Positions 18,028 to 26,545 of a stretch of 64,000 nt of DNA are shown in pieces. The notes under the pieces are model-generated. The model ran no database searches. It was not told the origin of the DNA and was given only the letters and a program-made list of their open reading frames with translations. This DNA comes from JACIYW01 sp014359745 (GTDB taxonomy: Bacteria > Pseudomonadota > Alphaproteobacteria > Rhodobacterales > Rhodobacteraceae), in the NCBI GenBank assembly GCA_050433985.1, contig JBNPWE010000003.1, positions 219,660 to 283,659 of the forward strand. Direction: 5' to 3'. Numbering within the stretch: position 1 is the stretch's first letter; each line of letters opens with the position of its first letter. The position numbers and the translations under genes were made by a program.

Positions 18028-19362
18028 CTATTCGGTCAGCGCGCGGGCCGCGCGGGCAAAGGCGCGGGCCATATGCGGGGCCTCGCCCAATTGCGCCTCG
18101 GGGGTCAGGGTGGTGGCCCAGTCTGTATCGGGCCAGTCGCGCGCGGCAAGGGTGGCAAGCGGGGTGTTCGTTGCCTGGGCTTCCTTGCACAGCGCCTTGA
18201 CCGCTGCCTGGGCCTGGGGGCGGGCCATGGTGCGGGCAAGGGCGAAAGACAGGGCCTCGGCATAGATCAGGCCAAGACCGTCGTCGATGCCCGCGCGCAT
18301 CCGCGCCGCATCAGGGGCGATCTGCGGCACCATCGCGCGCGTGACGGCAAGCGCGCGCGCGCCGCCCAGCAGCATTTGCGGCAGCACCAGCCATTCGGTA
18401 AACCACGCCGTCGCGTCGCGTTGCTGGCGGTGCAGGGCCGCGCCCTGCATCGCCCCGTTCAGCCCGTTCACAAACCGCGCCAGCGTCACCAGCAGCGACG
18501 GCGCGACCGGGTTCTGCTTTTGCGGCATGGTCGAAGACCCGCCGCCGCCGCCCAGCCGCACCTCGGCTATTCCCGATTGGGTAAGCCAGATCATATCCTC
18601 ACCGATCTTGCCAAGGCTGGCGGTCAGCATCGTCAGCCAACCGCCCAGTTCGGCCATGCCGTCACGGGTGGAATGCCAGCTTTCGCCGGGATCGTGGAGC
18701 GCCAGATCGCGCGCCATGGCGGCGCGCACCTCGGCCCCCTTGCCCCCCATCACCGACAGCGTGCCAGCCGCGCCCGAAAGCGACACGTTCAGCAACCTTG
18801 GCCGCAGTTCCACCAACCGCGCCCGGTGCCGGATCAGCGGCGCGCCCCAGCTTGCCACGATGGCCCCAAAGGTGGTGGGCGTCGCCACCTGCGCATAGGT
18901 GCGCGCGGCCACCGGCAGATCGGCCTGATCATCGGCCAGCGCGCCCAGCGCGCCGATAACCGCCAGCAGCCGTTCTTCAAGGATCACCAGCGCCTGGCGC
19001 AGGCGCAGGATCAGGCCGGTGTCGTGGATATCCTGCGATGTGGCGCCCCAATGGACAAAGGCGGCGTGGGCGGGCGCCTGCATCGCGCGGCGGAACGCGG
19101 CCACAAGGCCGGGCACCGGCACGCCGTTCTGCCCGGTTTCCGGCGCCAGCGCGGCGGGATCGATCTGTACCTCAAGTGCTGCGCGGTGGATGAAGGCCGC
19201 CGACACCTCGGGGATCAGGCCCAGCCCGCCCTGCGCCCGCGCCAACGCCCCTTCAGCCAGCAGCATGGCGCGCACCTCGGCGCTGTCGCTTAGCAGCGCG
19301 CCCACCTCTGCATCGCCCAGAAGATCACGGTAGATCGCGCTGTCAAAGGCCGATGCCGTCAT
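18028..19362 (-). CDS. pcaB: 3-carboxy-cis,cis-muconate cycloisomerase
   Basis: 444 residues of the fumarase/aspartase superfamily. The signature GGGGSSTMPQKQNPVAP near 265-281 and HWGATSQDIHDTG near 105-117 (TSQD His/Thr region) match PcaB. It lactonises 3-carboxymuconate to 4-carboxymuconolactone in protocatechuate degradation. The start (ATG, 19362) overlaps the stop of the BKACE gene by one base. Placed last in an operon that otherwise starts with pobA. Confidence 0.93.
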   Translation of the reverse strand: MTASAFDSAIYRDLLGDAEVGALLSDSAEVRAMLLAEGALARAQGGLGLIPEVSAAFIHRAALEVQIDPAALAPETGQNGVPVPGLVAAFRRAMQAPAHAAFVHWGATSQDIHDTGLILRLRQALVILEERLLAVIGALGALADDQADLPVAARTYAQVATPTTFGAIVASWGAPLIRHRARLVELRPRLLNVSLSGAAGTLSVMGGKGAEVRAAMARDLALHDPGESWHSTRDGMAELGGWLTMLTASLGKIGEDMIWLTQSGIAEVRLGGGGGSSTMPQKQNPVAPSLLVTLARFVNGLNGAMQGAALHRQQRDATAWFTEWLVLPQMLLGGARALAVTRAMVPQIAPDAARMRAGIDDGLGLIYAEALSFALARTMARPQAQAAVKALCKEAQATNTPLATLAARDWPDTDWATTLTPEAQLGEAPHMARAFARAARALTE

Positions 19363-20195
19363 CAGGCCGCCGGTCGCAAACCAAGGATCGCGCGCGCCTG
19401 TTCGGGCGTGGCCACGGGGCGGCCGTATTTTTCACAGATCCCGACGGTGCGCGCCACCAGCGCGGCATTGGAAGGCGCCAGGTGATCGCGATCAAGCCGC
19501 ACGTTATCTTCCAGCCCGGTGCGCGCATGCCCGCCTGCCGATATCGCCCAGTCATTCAGCACGATCTGATTGCGCCCGATCCCCGCCGCGCACCAGGGCG
19601 CACCGGGAAACAGACGGTTGACGGTGTGCACATAATAATCGAACACATCGCGGTCGGCCGGCATGGCGTTTTTCACGCCCATCACGAACTGCACATAGGG
19701 CGTCGCGCTGATCTGGCCCGCGCCGAACATCTCGTGCGCCTTGAAGATATGCGACAGATCGAACACCTCTATCTCTGGCTTGACGTCGTATTTCACCATT
19801 TCCGCGGCCAGCCAATCCACCAGATCCGGCGGATTTTCATAAATCCGGGTCGGGAAATTGTTGGACCCCACCGAAAGCGAAGCCATATCGGGCCGCAGCG
19901 ACAGCATTCCGCCCCGCGCCTGCCCGGCCCCCGAACGCCCCCCGGTGGAAAGCTGAACGATCATGCCGGGGCAATGCGCCTCTATCCCTTCCTTGAGGCG
20001 GGCGAAACGCGCGGGGTCCGAGGTGGGCTTGCCTTCGTCATCGCGCACATGGCAATGCGCGATACTGGCGCCTGCCTCGAACGCCGCATGGGTGCTTTCG
20101 ATCTGTTCCGAAACCGAAATCGGCACCGCGGGGTTGTCTTTCCTGGTCGGCAGCGACCCGGTGATGGCGACGCAAATGATGCAGGGTTCGGTCAT
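19362..20195 (-). CDS. Beta-keto acid cleavage enzyme (BKACE, DUF849)
   Basis: 277 residues. The zinc ligands of the 3-keto-5-aminohexanoate cleavage enzyme family are visible: H47 and H49 in AHCHVRD, and the late Glu in HARTGLEDNVRL near 228. STGGRSG and SVGSNNFPTRIYENPP are also typical. BKACE enzymes transfer the acyl part of a beta-keto acid to CoA using acetyl-CoA and release acetoacetate. Within a protocatechuate operon that lacks pcaI, pcaJ and pcaF, beta-ketoadipate is the likely substrate, giving succinyl-CoA and acetoacetate (inference). It overlaps its neighbours by 4 and 1 nt. Confidence 0.88.
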   Translation of the reverse strand: MTEPCIICVAITGSLPTRKDNPAVPISVSEQIESTHAAFEAGASIAHCHVRDDEGKPTSDPARFARLKEGIEAHCPGMIVQLSTGGRSGAGQARGGMLSLRPDMASLSVGSNNFPTRIYENPPDLVDWLAAEMVKYDVKPEIEVFDLSHIFKAHEMFGAGQISATPYVQFVMGVKNAMPADRDVFDYYVHTVNRLFPGAPWCAAGIGRNQIVLNDWAISAGGHARTGLEDNVRLDRDHLAPSNAALVARTVGICEKYGRPVATPEQARAILGLRPAA

Positions 20196-20905
20196 GGTGC
20201 CTCGTTGATCCGGGCCAGCAGTTCCGCCAGCATATCGGGCGCGGCGAAGAAGGGCGAGTGGGCAGTTGGCAAAACATGCACATGGCCGGGCGCAAGACCA
20301 GAGGCCATGGTTGCCTGATACTCGGGCGGAATGGTCCTGTCATTCAGACAACGGATATAATGCTTTTCGACACTCGCAAAGCGGGCGCCGATGTCGATCG
20401 GTTCGGCCTGCGGGGCGATGGCCTGCGCGCAGAGGTGCCGCAGCGCAAAATCGACCACCTCATCGGGGCAATCGTGATAGAATTTCTCGCGCGCCTTGGC
20501 CGGATCGACGGTAAACGACATCCGGTCGGGCGCGGTGACGATCGCATCCAGAAGCGGCTGACGCGGCGCGGCGCGGCGCATGTCCACCAGGCTTTGCCCC
20601 GCGACCGGCAGATAGGCGCACAGGTAAACCAGCTTCGCGATCTTTTCCGGCGCCAGTTCGGCGGCGCGCGATATGGCAAAGCCCGCCATGGAATGGCCGA
20701 CCAGCACCACAGGTTCATCAATCGCATCCAGAATGGCGCGCGCATAGCCATCCAGCGTGACCTCGGCCAATGGGGTGCGATCCGCCCCGTGCGACGGCAG
20801 GTCGATGGCGCGCGCACCAAACCCTGCCGCGACAAGCCGCGGCAGGGTATCGCGCCAGCACCACGCCCCGTGGCACGATCCGTGGATCAGCAGAAACCGC
20901 GCCAT
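20192..20905 (-). CDS. Alpha/beta hydrolase (EstC / plant methylesterase-like)
   Basis: 237 residues from MARFLLIHGSCHGAWCWRDT. The HGSCHGAWCW oxyanion region and the nucleophile elbow VGHSMAGF (Ser near 79) are typical of the EstC/hydroxynitrile lyase-methylesterase branch, and the catalytic His lies in LPTAHSPFF. This is not PcaD, which is encoded separately at 22627. Sitting between pcaG and the BKACE gene with one-base and four-base overlaps, it is firmly part of the pathway operon. It may release 4-hydroxybenzoate or protocatechuate from esters, or open a lactone; no direct proof. Confidence 0.82.
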   Translation of the reverse strand: MARFLLIHGSCHGAWCWRDTLPRLVAAGFGARAIDLPSHGADRTPLAEVTLDGYARAILDAIDEPVVLVGHSMAGFAISRAAELAPEKIAKLVYLCAYLPVAGQSLVDMRRAAPRQPLLDAIVTAPDRMSFTVDPAKAREKFYHDCPDEVVDFALRHLCAQAIAPQAEPIDIGARFASVEKHYIRCLNDRTIPPEYQATMASGLAPGHVHVLPTAHSPFFAAPDMLAELLARINEAP

Positions 20906-21522
20906 CAAATATCGAAAAAGACGGTTTCGTCTTCGCCTTGGAGCACGATATCGAACCGATAGCTGCCTGGCCCGGTCTTTTTCGCCAGCAGGGTTTTCAC
21001 CCGCTCGCGATGTTCGACACGCTGCAAGACGGGGCATTCGGCATTCGCCTTTTCCTCATCCTCGAAATAGATGCGGGATTGCAGGCCGATATTGATGCCG
21101 CGCGCCACCACCCAGATGCTGATATGGGGCGCCATCAGACGGCCGTCGGGGGCGGGCACCCGGCCCGGCTTGACGGTGTCGAACTGCCAGTCGCCACTGT
21201 CGAAATCGGCGATGAACCGCGCCCAGCCGGTGACATTCGGATCGGCCCCGCCGCGCGGATCGTTGGGCGCGGGATGGATCCCCGCCGCATCGGCCTGCCA
21301 GCTTTCCACAAGCGCATCGCGCAGGATCATGCCCGCGCCATCACGGACATGGCCGGTGATGGTGATCTTTTCACCCTTGGCGCCCGCGCGGATCGGCGAT
21401 TTGCCCAGATCGCGGGGATAGATGCCGTGATTGCCCAGCGCGTTCGGCGTCAGCCCGATATGAACATAGGGCCCGGCGGTCTGCGACGGCGATTCCCTCA
21501 ACTGGTTCAGCGATTGCACCAT
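20905..21522 (-). CDS. pcaG: Protocatechuate 3,4-dioxygenase alpha subunit
   Basis: 205 residues from MVQSLNQLRESPSQTAGPYV. The intradiol dioxygenase fold is clear: ITITGHVRDGAGMILRDALVESWQADAAG, then LMAPHISIWVVARGINIGLQSRIYFEDE. The alpha subunit lacks the full set of iron ligands and pairs with PcaH. The stop and the next gene's start overlap (TGATG), and pcaH ends one base before this start. Confidence 0.93.
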   Translation of the reverse strand: MVQSLNQLRESPSQTAGPYVHIGLTPNALGNHGIYPRDLGKSPIRAGAKGEKITITGHVRDGAGMILRDALVESWQADAAGIHPAPNDPRGGADPNVTGWARFIADFDSGDWQFDTVKPGRVPAPDGRLMAPHISIWVVARGINIGLQSRIYFEDEEKANAECPVLQRVEHRERVKTLLAKKTGPGSYRFDIVLQGEDETVFFDI

Positions 21523-21523
21523 C

Positions 21524-22258
21524 CTACAATCCCTCCTTGCGGTTCTCGAAATAGGTCTGCCGACGGCCGCGCAACACGATGTCAAACTTGTAGGCCAGGG
21601 CATCCATCGGCATCGAGGCGTCCATGTCAAGCGGCGCGATCAGGCTGTCGATCGCCTCTTGCGACGGGATCACCTTGATGATCGGACAGCGCGCAATCAG
21701 CGGGTCGCCCTCGAAATACATCTGGGTGATCAGCCGCTGGCCAAAGCCCGACCCGAACAGGCCAAAGTGGATATGCATCGGCCGCCAGTCATTGACCCCG
21801 TTGGGCCAGGGGTAGGCGCCCGGACGCACCGTCAGAAATTCGTAGCGGCCCTGCGCATCGGTCACCGTGCGCCCGCAACCGCCGAAATTCGGATCAAGCG
21901 GCGCCAGATAGCCATCCTTCTTGTGGCGATAACGCCCGCCGGCATTGGCCTGCCACACCTCTATCAACGCATCGGGCACCGGCCGCCCGCTTTGATCGAT
22001 CAGACGGCCATGAACGACGATCCGCTCTCCCACCGCCTGTTGGCCGGTGAAATTCTCGATCAGGTTGTTGTCCTTCTCGCCCAGCATGTCGCGGCCAAAG
22101 ACCGGCCCGGTTTCTTCCGACAAGGTGGACCCAAGCGCCACCAGCGGCCGCGACGGCGCGCGCGTCATCGACGTCTTGTAGCCCGGCGTATAGGCGGGCG
22201 GTTGCCAGAACCTGTCACGCCCGACAAGCGGGCCCCTGGCGGGGGCTGACTCAGCCAT
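21524..22258 (-). CDS. pcaH: Protocatechuate 3,4-dioxygenase beta subunit
   Basis: 244 residues. The non-haem Fe(III) ligands are all present: Tyr110 (GGRYRHKKDGY), Tyr149 (GAYPWPNGVNDWRP), His162 and His164 (MHIHFG). PcaGH cleaves protocatechuate between its hydroxyls to 3-carboxy-cis,cis-muconate. The start overlaps the end of pcaC by 8 nt. The N-terminal GRDRFWQPPAYTPGYKTS segment is normal for PcaH. Confidence 0.95.
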   Translation of the reverse strand: MAESAPARGPLVGRDRFWQPPAYTPGYKTSMTRAPSRPLVALGSTLSEETGPVFGRDMLGEKDNNLIENFTGQQAVGERIVVHGRLIDQSGRPVPDALIEVWQANAGGRYRHKKDGYLAPLDPNFGGCGRTVTDAQGRYEFLTVRPGAYPWPNGVNDWRPMHIHFGLFGSGFGQRLITQMYFEGDPLIARCPIIKVIPSQEAIDSLIAPLDMDASMPMDALAYKFDIVLRGRRQTYFENRKEGL

Positions 22259-22634
22259 TGGCTTTCTCCATTTCGGCGAGTGTTTCCTTCACAACCTTGA
22301 AGGCATGATTGGCGCGCGGCACCCCGGCATAGATGGCAACATGCATCAGCGCCTCCATCACATCCTCGCGGGTGGCGCCGGTGTTGGCGGTGGCGCGGAC
22401 ATGCAGCGCCAGTTCTTCAAAATTGCCGATCCCGGCCAAAAGCGCGATGGTCAGCATGGATCGTTCCCGCAGGCTTATGGTGCCCCTGCTCCAGACATGG
22501 CCCCAGGCGGCTTCGGTGATCATTTCCTGAAACGGGGCGTCAAAGGGGGTCTTTGCCGCCTCGGCGCGGTTGACATGGGCATCGCCCAGCACCTTGCGCC
22601 GGGTTGCCATGCCCTGATCAAAGCGTTCAGACAT
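22251..22634 (-). CDS. pcaC: 4-carboxymuconolactone decarboxylase
   Basis: 127 residues from MSERFDQGMATRRKVLGDAH, the size of stand-alone PcaC. AhpD-like decarboxylase pattern: WGHVWSRGTISLRERSMLTIALL, ELALHVRATANTGATREDVMEAL and HVAIYAGVPRANHAF. It forms beta-ketoadipate enol-lactone. It overlaps pcaD upstream and pcaH downstream by 8 nt each. Confidence 0.95.
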   Translation of the reverse strand: MSERFDQGMATRRKVLGDAHVNRAEAAKTPFDAPFQEMITEAAWGHVWSRGTISLRERSMLTIALLAGIGNFEELALHVRATANTGATREDVMEALMHVAIYAGVPRANHAFKVVKETLAEMEKANG

Positions 22635-23415
22635 GACCCACCTCGCGCATGAACCCCGACAGCACTTCGGCATATTCGCCGGGCTTTTCCACACAGGGCA
22701 GATGCCCCGCGCCGCGGATCAGATGAAACTTCGATCCCGGAACCAGATCGACGGTTTCGCGCACCAGGTCGGGCGGGGTCGATCCATCCTCGGACCCCGC
22801 GATACCCAGAACCGGCAGACGCAGACCCGATGTCGAGGCGAAGAAATCGGTGCCCGAAATCGCCGCGCTGCACCCGCCATAGCCCGCCGCGGGCATCCGC
22901 ACCAGCATGTTGCGCCAGGCGATCAGTTCGGGCGTGGCGCGGAATGCCTTGGAAAACCACCGTTCCATCACCGCATCGGCCAGCGCCTCTATCCCGCCTT
23001 GGGCAAGGGTATCCAGCCGCCCCTGCCACATCTCGACCGTGCCGATCTTGGCGGCGGTGTTCGACAGCACCACCGCGCGCACCAGATCGGGCCGCTTCAC
23101 CGCCAGCCCCTGCGCGATCATCCCCCCGATCGAAAGACCCACGAACAGCGCATCCCGAACCTTCAGCGCATCCATCAGCCGCTCAACATCGCTGATCAGC
23201 GCACCCATGGCATAGGGCGCGGGCGGACAGGACGACAACCCATGCCCGCGCTTGTCATAGCGGATGATCCGCAGGCCCTCGGGCAGCAGCGGCACCACCT
23301 TGTCCCACAGCCGCAAATCCGTGCCCAGCGAATTGGCGAAGACCACCGGCGCCCCCGAGGGGTCGCCATCCTCGCGATAATTCAACTGCACATCGCCAAG
23401 ATCGAGTATGTTCAT
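22627..23415 (-). CDS. pcaD: 3-oxoadipate enol-lactonase
   Basis: 262 residues from MNILDLGDVQLNYREDGDPS, with GAGGAA just upstream. Alpha/beta-hydrolase features: FANSLGTDLRLWDKVVP, YDKRGHGLSS, nucleophile VGLSIGGMIAQG, and the late catalytic His in GAGHLPCVEKP. It hydrolyses the enol-lactone to beta-ketoadipate. A compact repeat element lies between it and pobA, so part of the transcript may end there. Confidence 0.93.
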   Translation of the reverse strand: MNILDLGDVQLNYREDGDPSGAPVVFANSLGTDLRLWDKVVPLLPEGLRIIRYDKRGHGLSSCPPAPYAMGALISDVERLMDALKVRDALFVGLSIGGMIAQGLAVKRPDLVRAVVLSNTAAKIGTVEMWQGRLDTLAQGGIEALADAVMERWFSKAFRATPELIAWRNMLVRMPAAGYGGCSAAISGTDFFASTSGLRLPVLGIAGSEDGSTPPDLVRETVDLVPGSKFHLIRGAGHLPCVEKPGEYAEVLSGFMREVGHV

Positions 23416-23452
23416 GCATTCCTCCCCGCTGTCCCGTCTGCGCCCGACCTGC

Positions 23453-23490
23453 CCCATCCTCTCGATGAAAATACTCCCCCCGGAGGGTCC
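23453..23490 (-). repeat. Compact GAGTATTTTT element between pobA and pcaD
   Basis: On the minus strand a short GC stem (CTCC/GGAG, 23474-23485) is followed by TATTTTCATCGAGAGGATGG. It looks like a weak intrinsic terminator or a processing site downstream of pobA. It shares GAGTATTTT and CGAGAGGATG with the long copies. Confidence 0.6.
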
Positions 23491-23512
23491 GTCATCTCCG
23501 CGCGCGCGTCCT

Positions 23513-24682
23513 TCAGTATGGCAGCCCGACATAGTTCTCCGCCAGTGCCGCCTGCGCGATGTCCGAGCTTTCCAGATAGGCCAGCTCCGTCTCCTGAATG
23601 CGCTGGTCGAACCCCGCCTGATCGGGAAAGCGGTGCAGGGTTGTGGTCATCCACCAACTGAAGCGCGTCGATTTCCAGATCCGCGCCAGCGCACACGCCG
23701 AATAGCCGTCAAGCGCCGCCTCATCCCGGTCGTTATACCGCGAAAGCAACGCCTCATAAAGATAATGCACATCCGACATCGCCAGGTTCAACCCCTTGGC
23801 GCCGGTCGGCGGCACGATATGCGCGGCATCGCCCACCAGAAACAGCCGCCCCCATCGCATCGGTTCTGCCACGAAGGATCGCAGCGGCGCGATGGATTTC
23901 TCGATCGCTGCCCCGGTCACGATCCGCCCGGCGGCATCTTCGGGGATACGCCTGCGCAATTCGTCCCAGAACGCCGCATCCGTCCATTTTTCAATCGGGT
24001 CATCGACGGGCACCTGAAGGTAATAACGGCTCAGGTTCTCGTTGCGCATCGAACACAGCGCAAAGCCGCGTTCATGATTGGCATAGATCAGCTCATCCGA
24101 AACCGGGGGCGTTTGCGAAAGAACCCCCAGCCAGCCAAAGGGATAGACCCGTTCATAGGTGTTGAGCACCGAGGCCGGAATGCAGGTGCGGCTGACCCCG
24201 TGAAACCCGTCACAGCCGATGACATAATCGCAATCGATCCGATGCTCTGCCCCATCCCTGTGATAGGTCACGAAAGGCGCGTCGGTCTTCAGATCGTGCG
24301 GCGTTACCCCCTCGGCCTGGTGGATCACCACACCGCCCATCGCATCGCGCGCGGCATACAGATCCTGCGTCACCTCTGTCTGGCCGTAAACCATGACCTG
24401 CTTGCCAACCAGACGCTTGAAATCAATCCGAAACCCGCGGTTCTGCGCGGCCAGGTACACGCCATCGTGCACGAAACCCTCGCGGTCCATCCGGGCGCCG
24501 ACACCTGCCTTGCGCAGCATGTTGACCGCGCCGAATTCCAGCACCCCGGCCCGGATGCGCGACAGCACATAGTCGCGCGTGCGCCGTTCCAGCACCACCG
24601 TATCGATGCCCGCCTTGTGCAGAAGTTGCGACAATATCAGCCCGGAAGGCCCACCGCCGATGATGCACACCTGTGTCCGCAT
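23513..24682 (-). CDS. pobA: 4-hydroxybenzoate 3-monooxygenase
   Basis: 389 residues from MRTQVCIIGGGPSGLILSQL (FAD-binding GGGPSG at 9-14). CDYVIGCDGFHGVSR (DG fingerprint), LFLVGDAAHIVPPTGAKGLNLA (GD motif) and SRIRAGVLE are typical of p-hydroxybenzoate hydroxylase. It makes protocatechuate using NAD(P)H and O2. GGGGGGAGA precedes the ATG, so seven upstream codons of the frame are dropped. First gene of the pca operon, with a candidate promoter directly upstream. Confidence 0.96.
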   Translation of the reverse strand: MRTQVCIIGGGPSGLILSQLLHKAGIDTVVLERRTRDYVLSRIRAGVLEFGAVNMLRKAGVGARMDREGFVHDGVYLAAQNRGFRIDFKRLVGKQVMVYGQTEVTQDLYAARDAMGGVVIHQAEGVTPHDLKTDAPFVTYHRDGAEHRIDCDYVIGCDGFHGVSRTCIPASVLNTYERVYPFGWLGVLSQTPPVSDELIYANHERGFALCSMRNENLSRYYLQVPVDDPIEKWTDAAFWDELRRRIPEDAAGRIVTGAAIEKSIAPLRSFVAEPMRWGRLFLVGDAAHIVPPTGAKGLNLAMSDVHYLYEALLSRYNDRDEAALDGYSACALARIWKSTRFSWWMTTTLHRFPDQAGFDQRIQETELAYLESSDIAQAALAENYVGLPY

Positions 24683-24708
24683 GGAATCTCCCCCCGAATT
24701 CAAAGAGC

Positions 24709-24746
24709 AATCTGCGACAGGTAGTTTGCAATGTCAATTATATTGA
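24709..24746 (-). promoter_or_regulatory. Candidate pobA promoter and dyad
   Basis: The minus strand has a perfect -35 TTGACA (plus 24732-24737), a 17-nt spacer and a weak -10 CAGATT (24709-24714), 27 nt before the pobA ATG. A small dyad TCAAT-TAT-ATTGA (24734-24746) overlaps the -35, a reasonable place for a regulator. No regulator gene (PobR, PcaQ) is nearby. Confidence 0.4.
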
Positions 24747-25724
24747 AGCCCCAAATTGCACCGCCCGTGCAAACAGATCCGCATCCACATTCCCCCCCGT
24801 CGCCACAACGATCACCGCGTCCCCTCCCTTCTCTGGCCCGGCCCCGTGAAACAGCGCCGCTGCCAGCGCAACCGCGCCGCCCGGTTCGATCACGATCTTC
24901 AGCCGGGCAAAGGCCAGCGCCATGGCGCGCAACACCTCATCCTCGGTCACCACAAGGCCCGGCCCACACAATCGCTGCATGATCGGGAAGGTGATCCGCC
25001 CCGGTTCGGGCGTCACGATCGCATCGCAGATCGACCCAGAAAGTGCCACATTGCGCAGGATTCGCCCCGCCGCCAGCGACCGCGTGGTATCGTCAAACCC
25101 GGCAGGTTCCACCGGGCGCACGCGCAGGCCGGGCGCCCGCGCTTCCAGCGCCAGCGCGATCCCCGATGTCAGCCCGCCACCGCCGCAACACACCAGCACA
25201 TCGGCGCGCGTCACGCCCGCTTGGGTGGCCTGTTCGGCAATCTCCAACCCGCAGGTGCCCTGCCCGGCAATCACCTGCGGCTCGTCAAAGGGCTTGATCA
25301 GCGTCAGCCCGCGTTCCCCCGCCAGCCGCGCGCCGATCGCATCGCGATCCTCGCCCGCGCGGTCATAAAGCACCACCTCGGCCCCCAGCGCGCGGGTGTT
25401 GTCGATCTTCATGCGCGGCGCGTCAGACGGCATGATGATCACCGCAGGCACCCCGTGCAGGCGCGCCGCCAACGCCACCCCCTGCGCATGGTTGCCCGAA
25501 GAAAACGCGATCACCCCCCGCGCCCGCACCCCTGGCGCCAGTGCCGACACCGCCGACCAGCCGCCGCGAAACTTGAACGATCCGCTGTGCTGCAAGACCT
25601 CGGCCTTGACCAGCACGCGCCGCCCGGCGATCTCGTCGAGAAACGGCGACGACAGCAGCGGCGTGCGCCGCACATGCCCGCGCGCGCGCAGGGCCGCCGC
25701 CTCGATCATCGCGATATCGGTCAA
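24738..25724 (-). CDS. Threonine/serine dehydratase-like PLP enzyme
   Basis: 328 residues, fold-type II PLP enzyme. Lys51 in SGSFKFRGG binds PLP; SSGNHAQGVALAA, the Gly-rich CCGGGGLTSG phosphate loop and VVATGGNVD are diagnostic. Short form without a regulatory ACT domain, so catabolic threonine ammonia-lyase, serine racemase/dehydratase or a hydroxyectoine-utilisation-type dehydratase are all possible. TTG start at 25724 overlaps the upstream hydrolase (TTGA); an ATG five codons later lacks an RBS. Last of three coupled genes upstream of pobA. Confidence 0.85.
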   Translation of the reverse strand: MTDIAMIEAAALRARGHVRRTPLLSSPFLDEIAGRRVLVKAEVLQHSGSFKFRGGWSAVSALAPGVRARGVIAFSSGNHAQGVALAARLHGVPAVIIMPSDAPRMKIDNTRALGAEVVLYDRAGEDRDAIGARLAGERGLTLIKPFDEPQVIAGQGTCGLEIAEQATQAGVTRADVLVCCGGGGLTSGIALALEARAPGLRVRPVEPAGFDDTTRSLAAGRILRNVALSGSICDAIVTPEPGRITFPIMQRLCGPGLVVTEDEVLRAMALAFARLKIVIEPGGAVALAAALFHGAGPEKGGDAVIVVATGGNVDADLFARAVQFGASI

Positions 25725-26545
25725 GCCATCTGCCCCAGCCAGGCGCGGATCGCAGCAAGGCTTTCCGCCTCATCCAGAAACGGGATATGCGCGCGGTCCG
25801 GCACCTCTACGGCGATCATGTCGGGGCGGCGGCGGCGCATCTCTGCCACCGTCTCGCGCGACAGAAGATCGGAATTTTCTCCCCGGATCACCGCCAGCGG
25901 CAGACCCGCGCAGGCGTCGAACATCGGCCAAAGATCAACCTCGGGCGCCTCGAACGCCTCCAGAAACGCGCTGCGCAGCGCCGGGTCATAGCGGTTCACC
26001 AGCCCGTCGGGCACCTCGTCATACCGCCGCTGCACATCCTGCAACCAGCGCCCCGGCGGCACGTTCGCGAATCCCTCCATCAGCGCGGGCATCCCGGCCG
26101 CCGCCTCGGCATGGGTCCGGGCTTCGGGGTTGCGGCCAATATAGCCGACGATCCGTTCCAGCCCCGCCCGCTCAACCACCGGGCCGATATCGTTCAGACA
26201 AAGGCCCAGCAGCCGGTCTTTCGCCACCGCCGCCAGATACATCCCGATCAGCCCCCCGCGCGAGGTGCCCAGCACCGCCGCACGGTCGATCCCCAGATGA
26301 TCCAGCAGGGCCAGCGCGTCGGCCGCCTCCTGCAGCACCGTATAGGTCTCGGCCCCGGTCCAGTCCGATCCACCCCGCCCGCGATAATCGGGCCGGATCA
26401 GCCGCACATCCGCAGGCAGATGCGGCGCCAGATAATCGAAATCCGCCCCCGTTCGCGTCAGGCCCGCAAGACACAACAGCGGCAACCCCGCGCCCGCGTC
26501 AGTGTAGTGCAGCCGCGCCCCGTCCGATCCGATGAAATACGCCAT
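25721..26545 (-). CDS. Alpha/beta hydrolase
   Basis: 274 residues from MAYFIGSDGARLHYTDAGAG. LPLLCLAGLTRTGADFDYLA forms the oxyanion region, RPDYRGRGGSD follows, GTSRGGLIGMYLA carries the Ser nucleophile, and the catalytic His is probably in PDRAHIPFLDE. Substrate unknown. It overlaps the HAD gene by one base upstream and the dehydratase by four bases downstream, so the three form one translation unit. Confidence 0.83.
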   Translation of the reverse strand: MAYFIGSDGARLHYTDAGAGLPLLCLAGLTRTGADFDYLAPHLPADVRLIRPDYRGRGGSDWTGAETYTVLQEAADALALLDHLGIDRAAVLGTSRGGLIGMYLAAVAKDRLLGLCLNDIGPVVERAGLERIVGYIGRNPEARTHAEAAAGMPALMEGFANVPPGRWLQDVQRRYDEVPDGLVNRYDPALRSAFLEAFEAPEVDLWPMFDACAGLPLAVIRGENSDLLSRETVAEMRRRRPDMIAVEVPDRAHIPFLDEAESLAAIRAWLGQMA

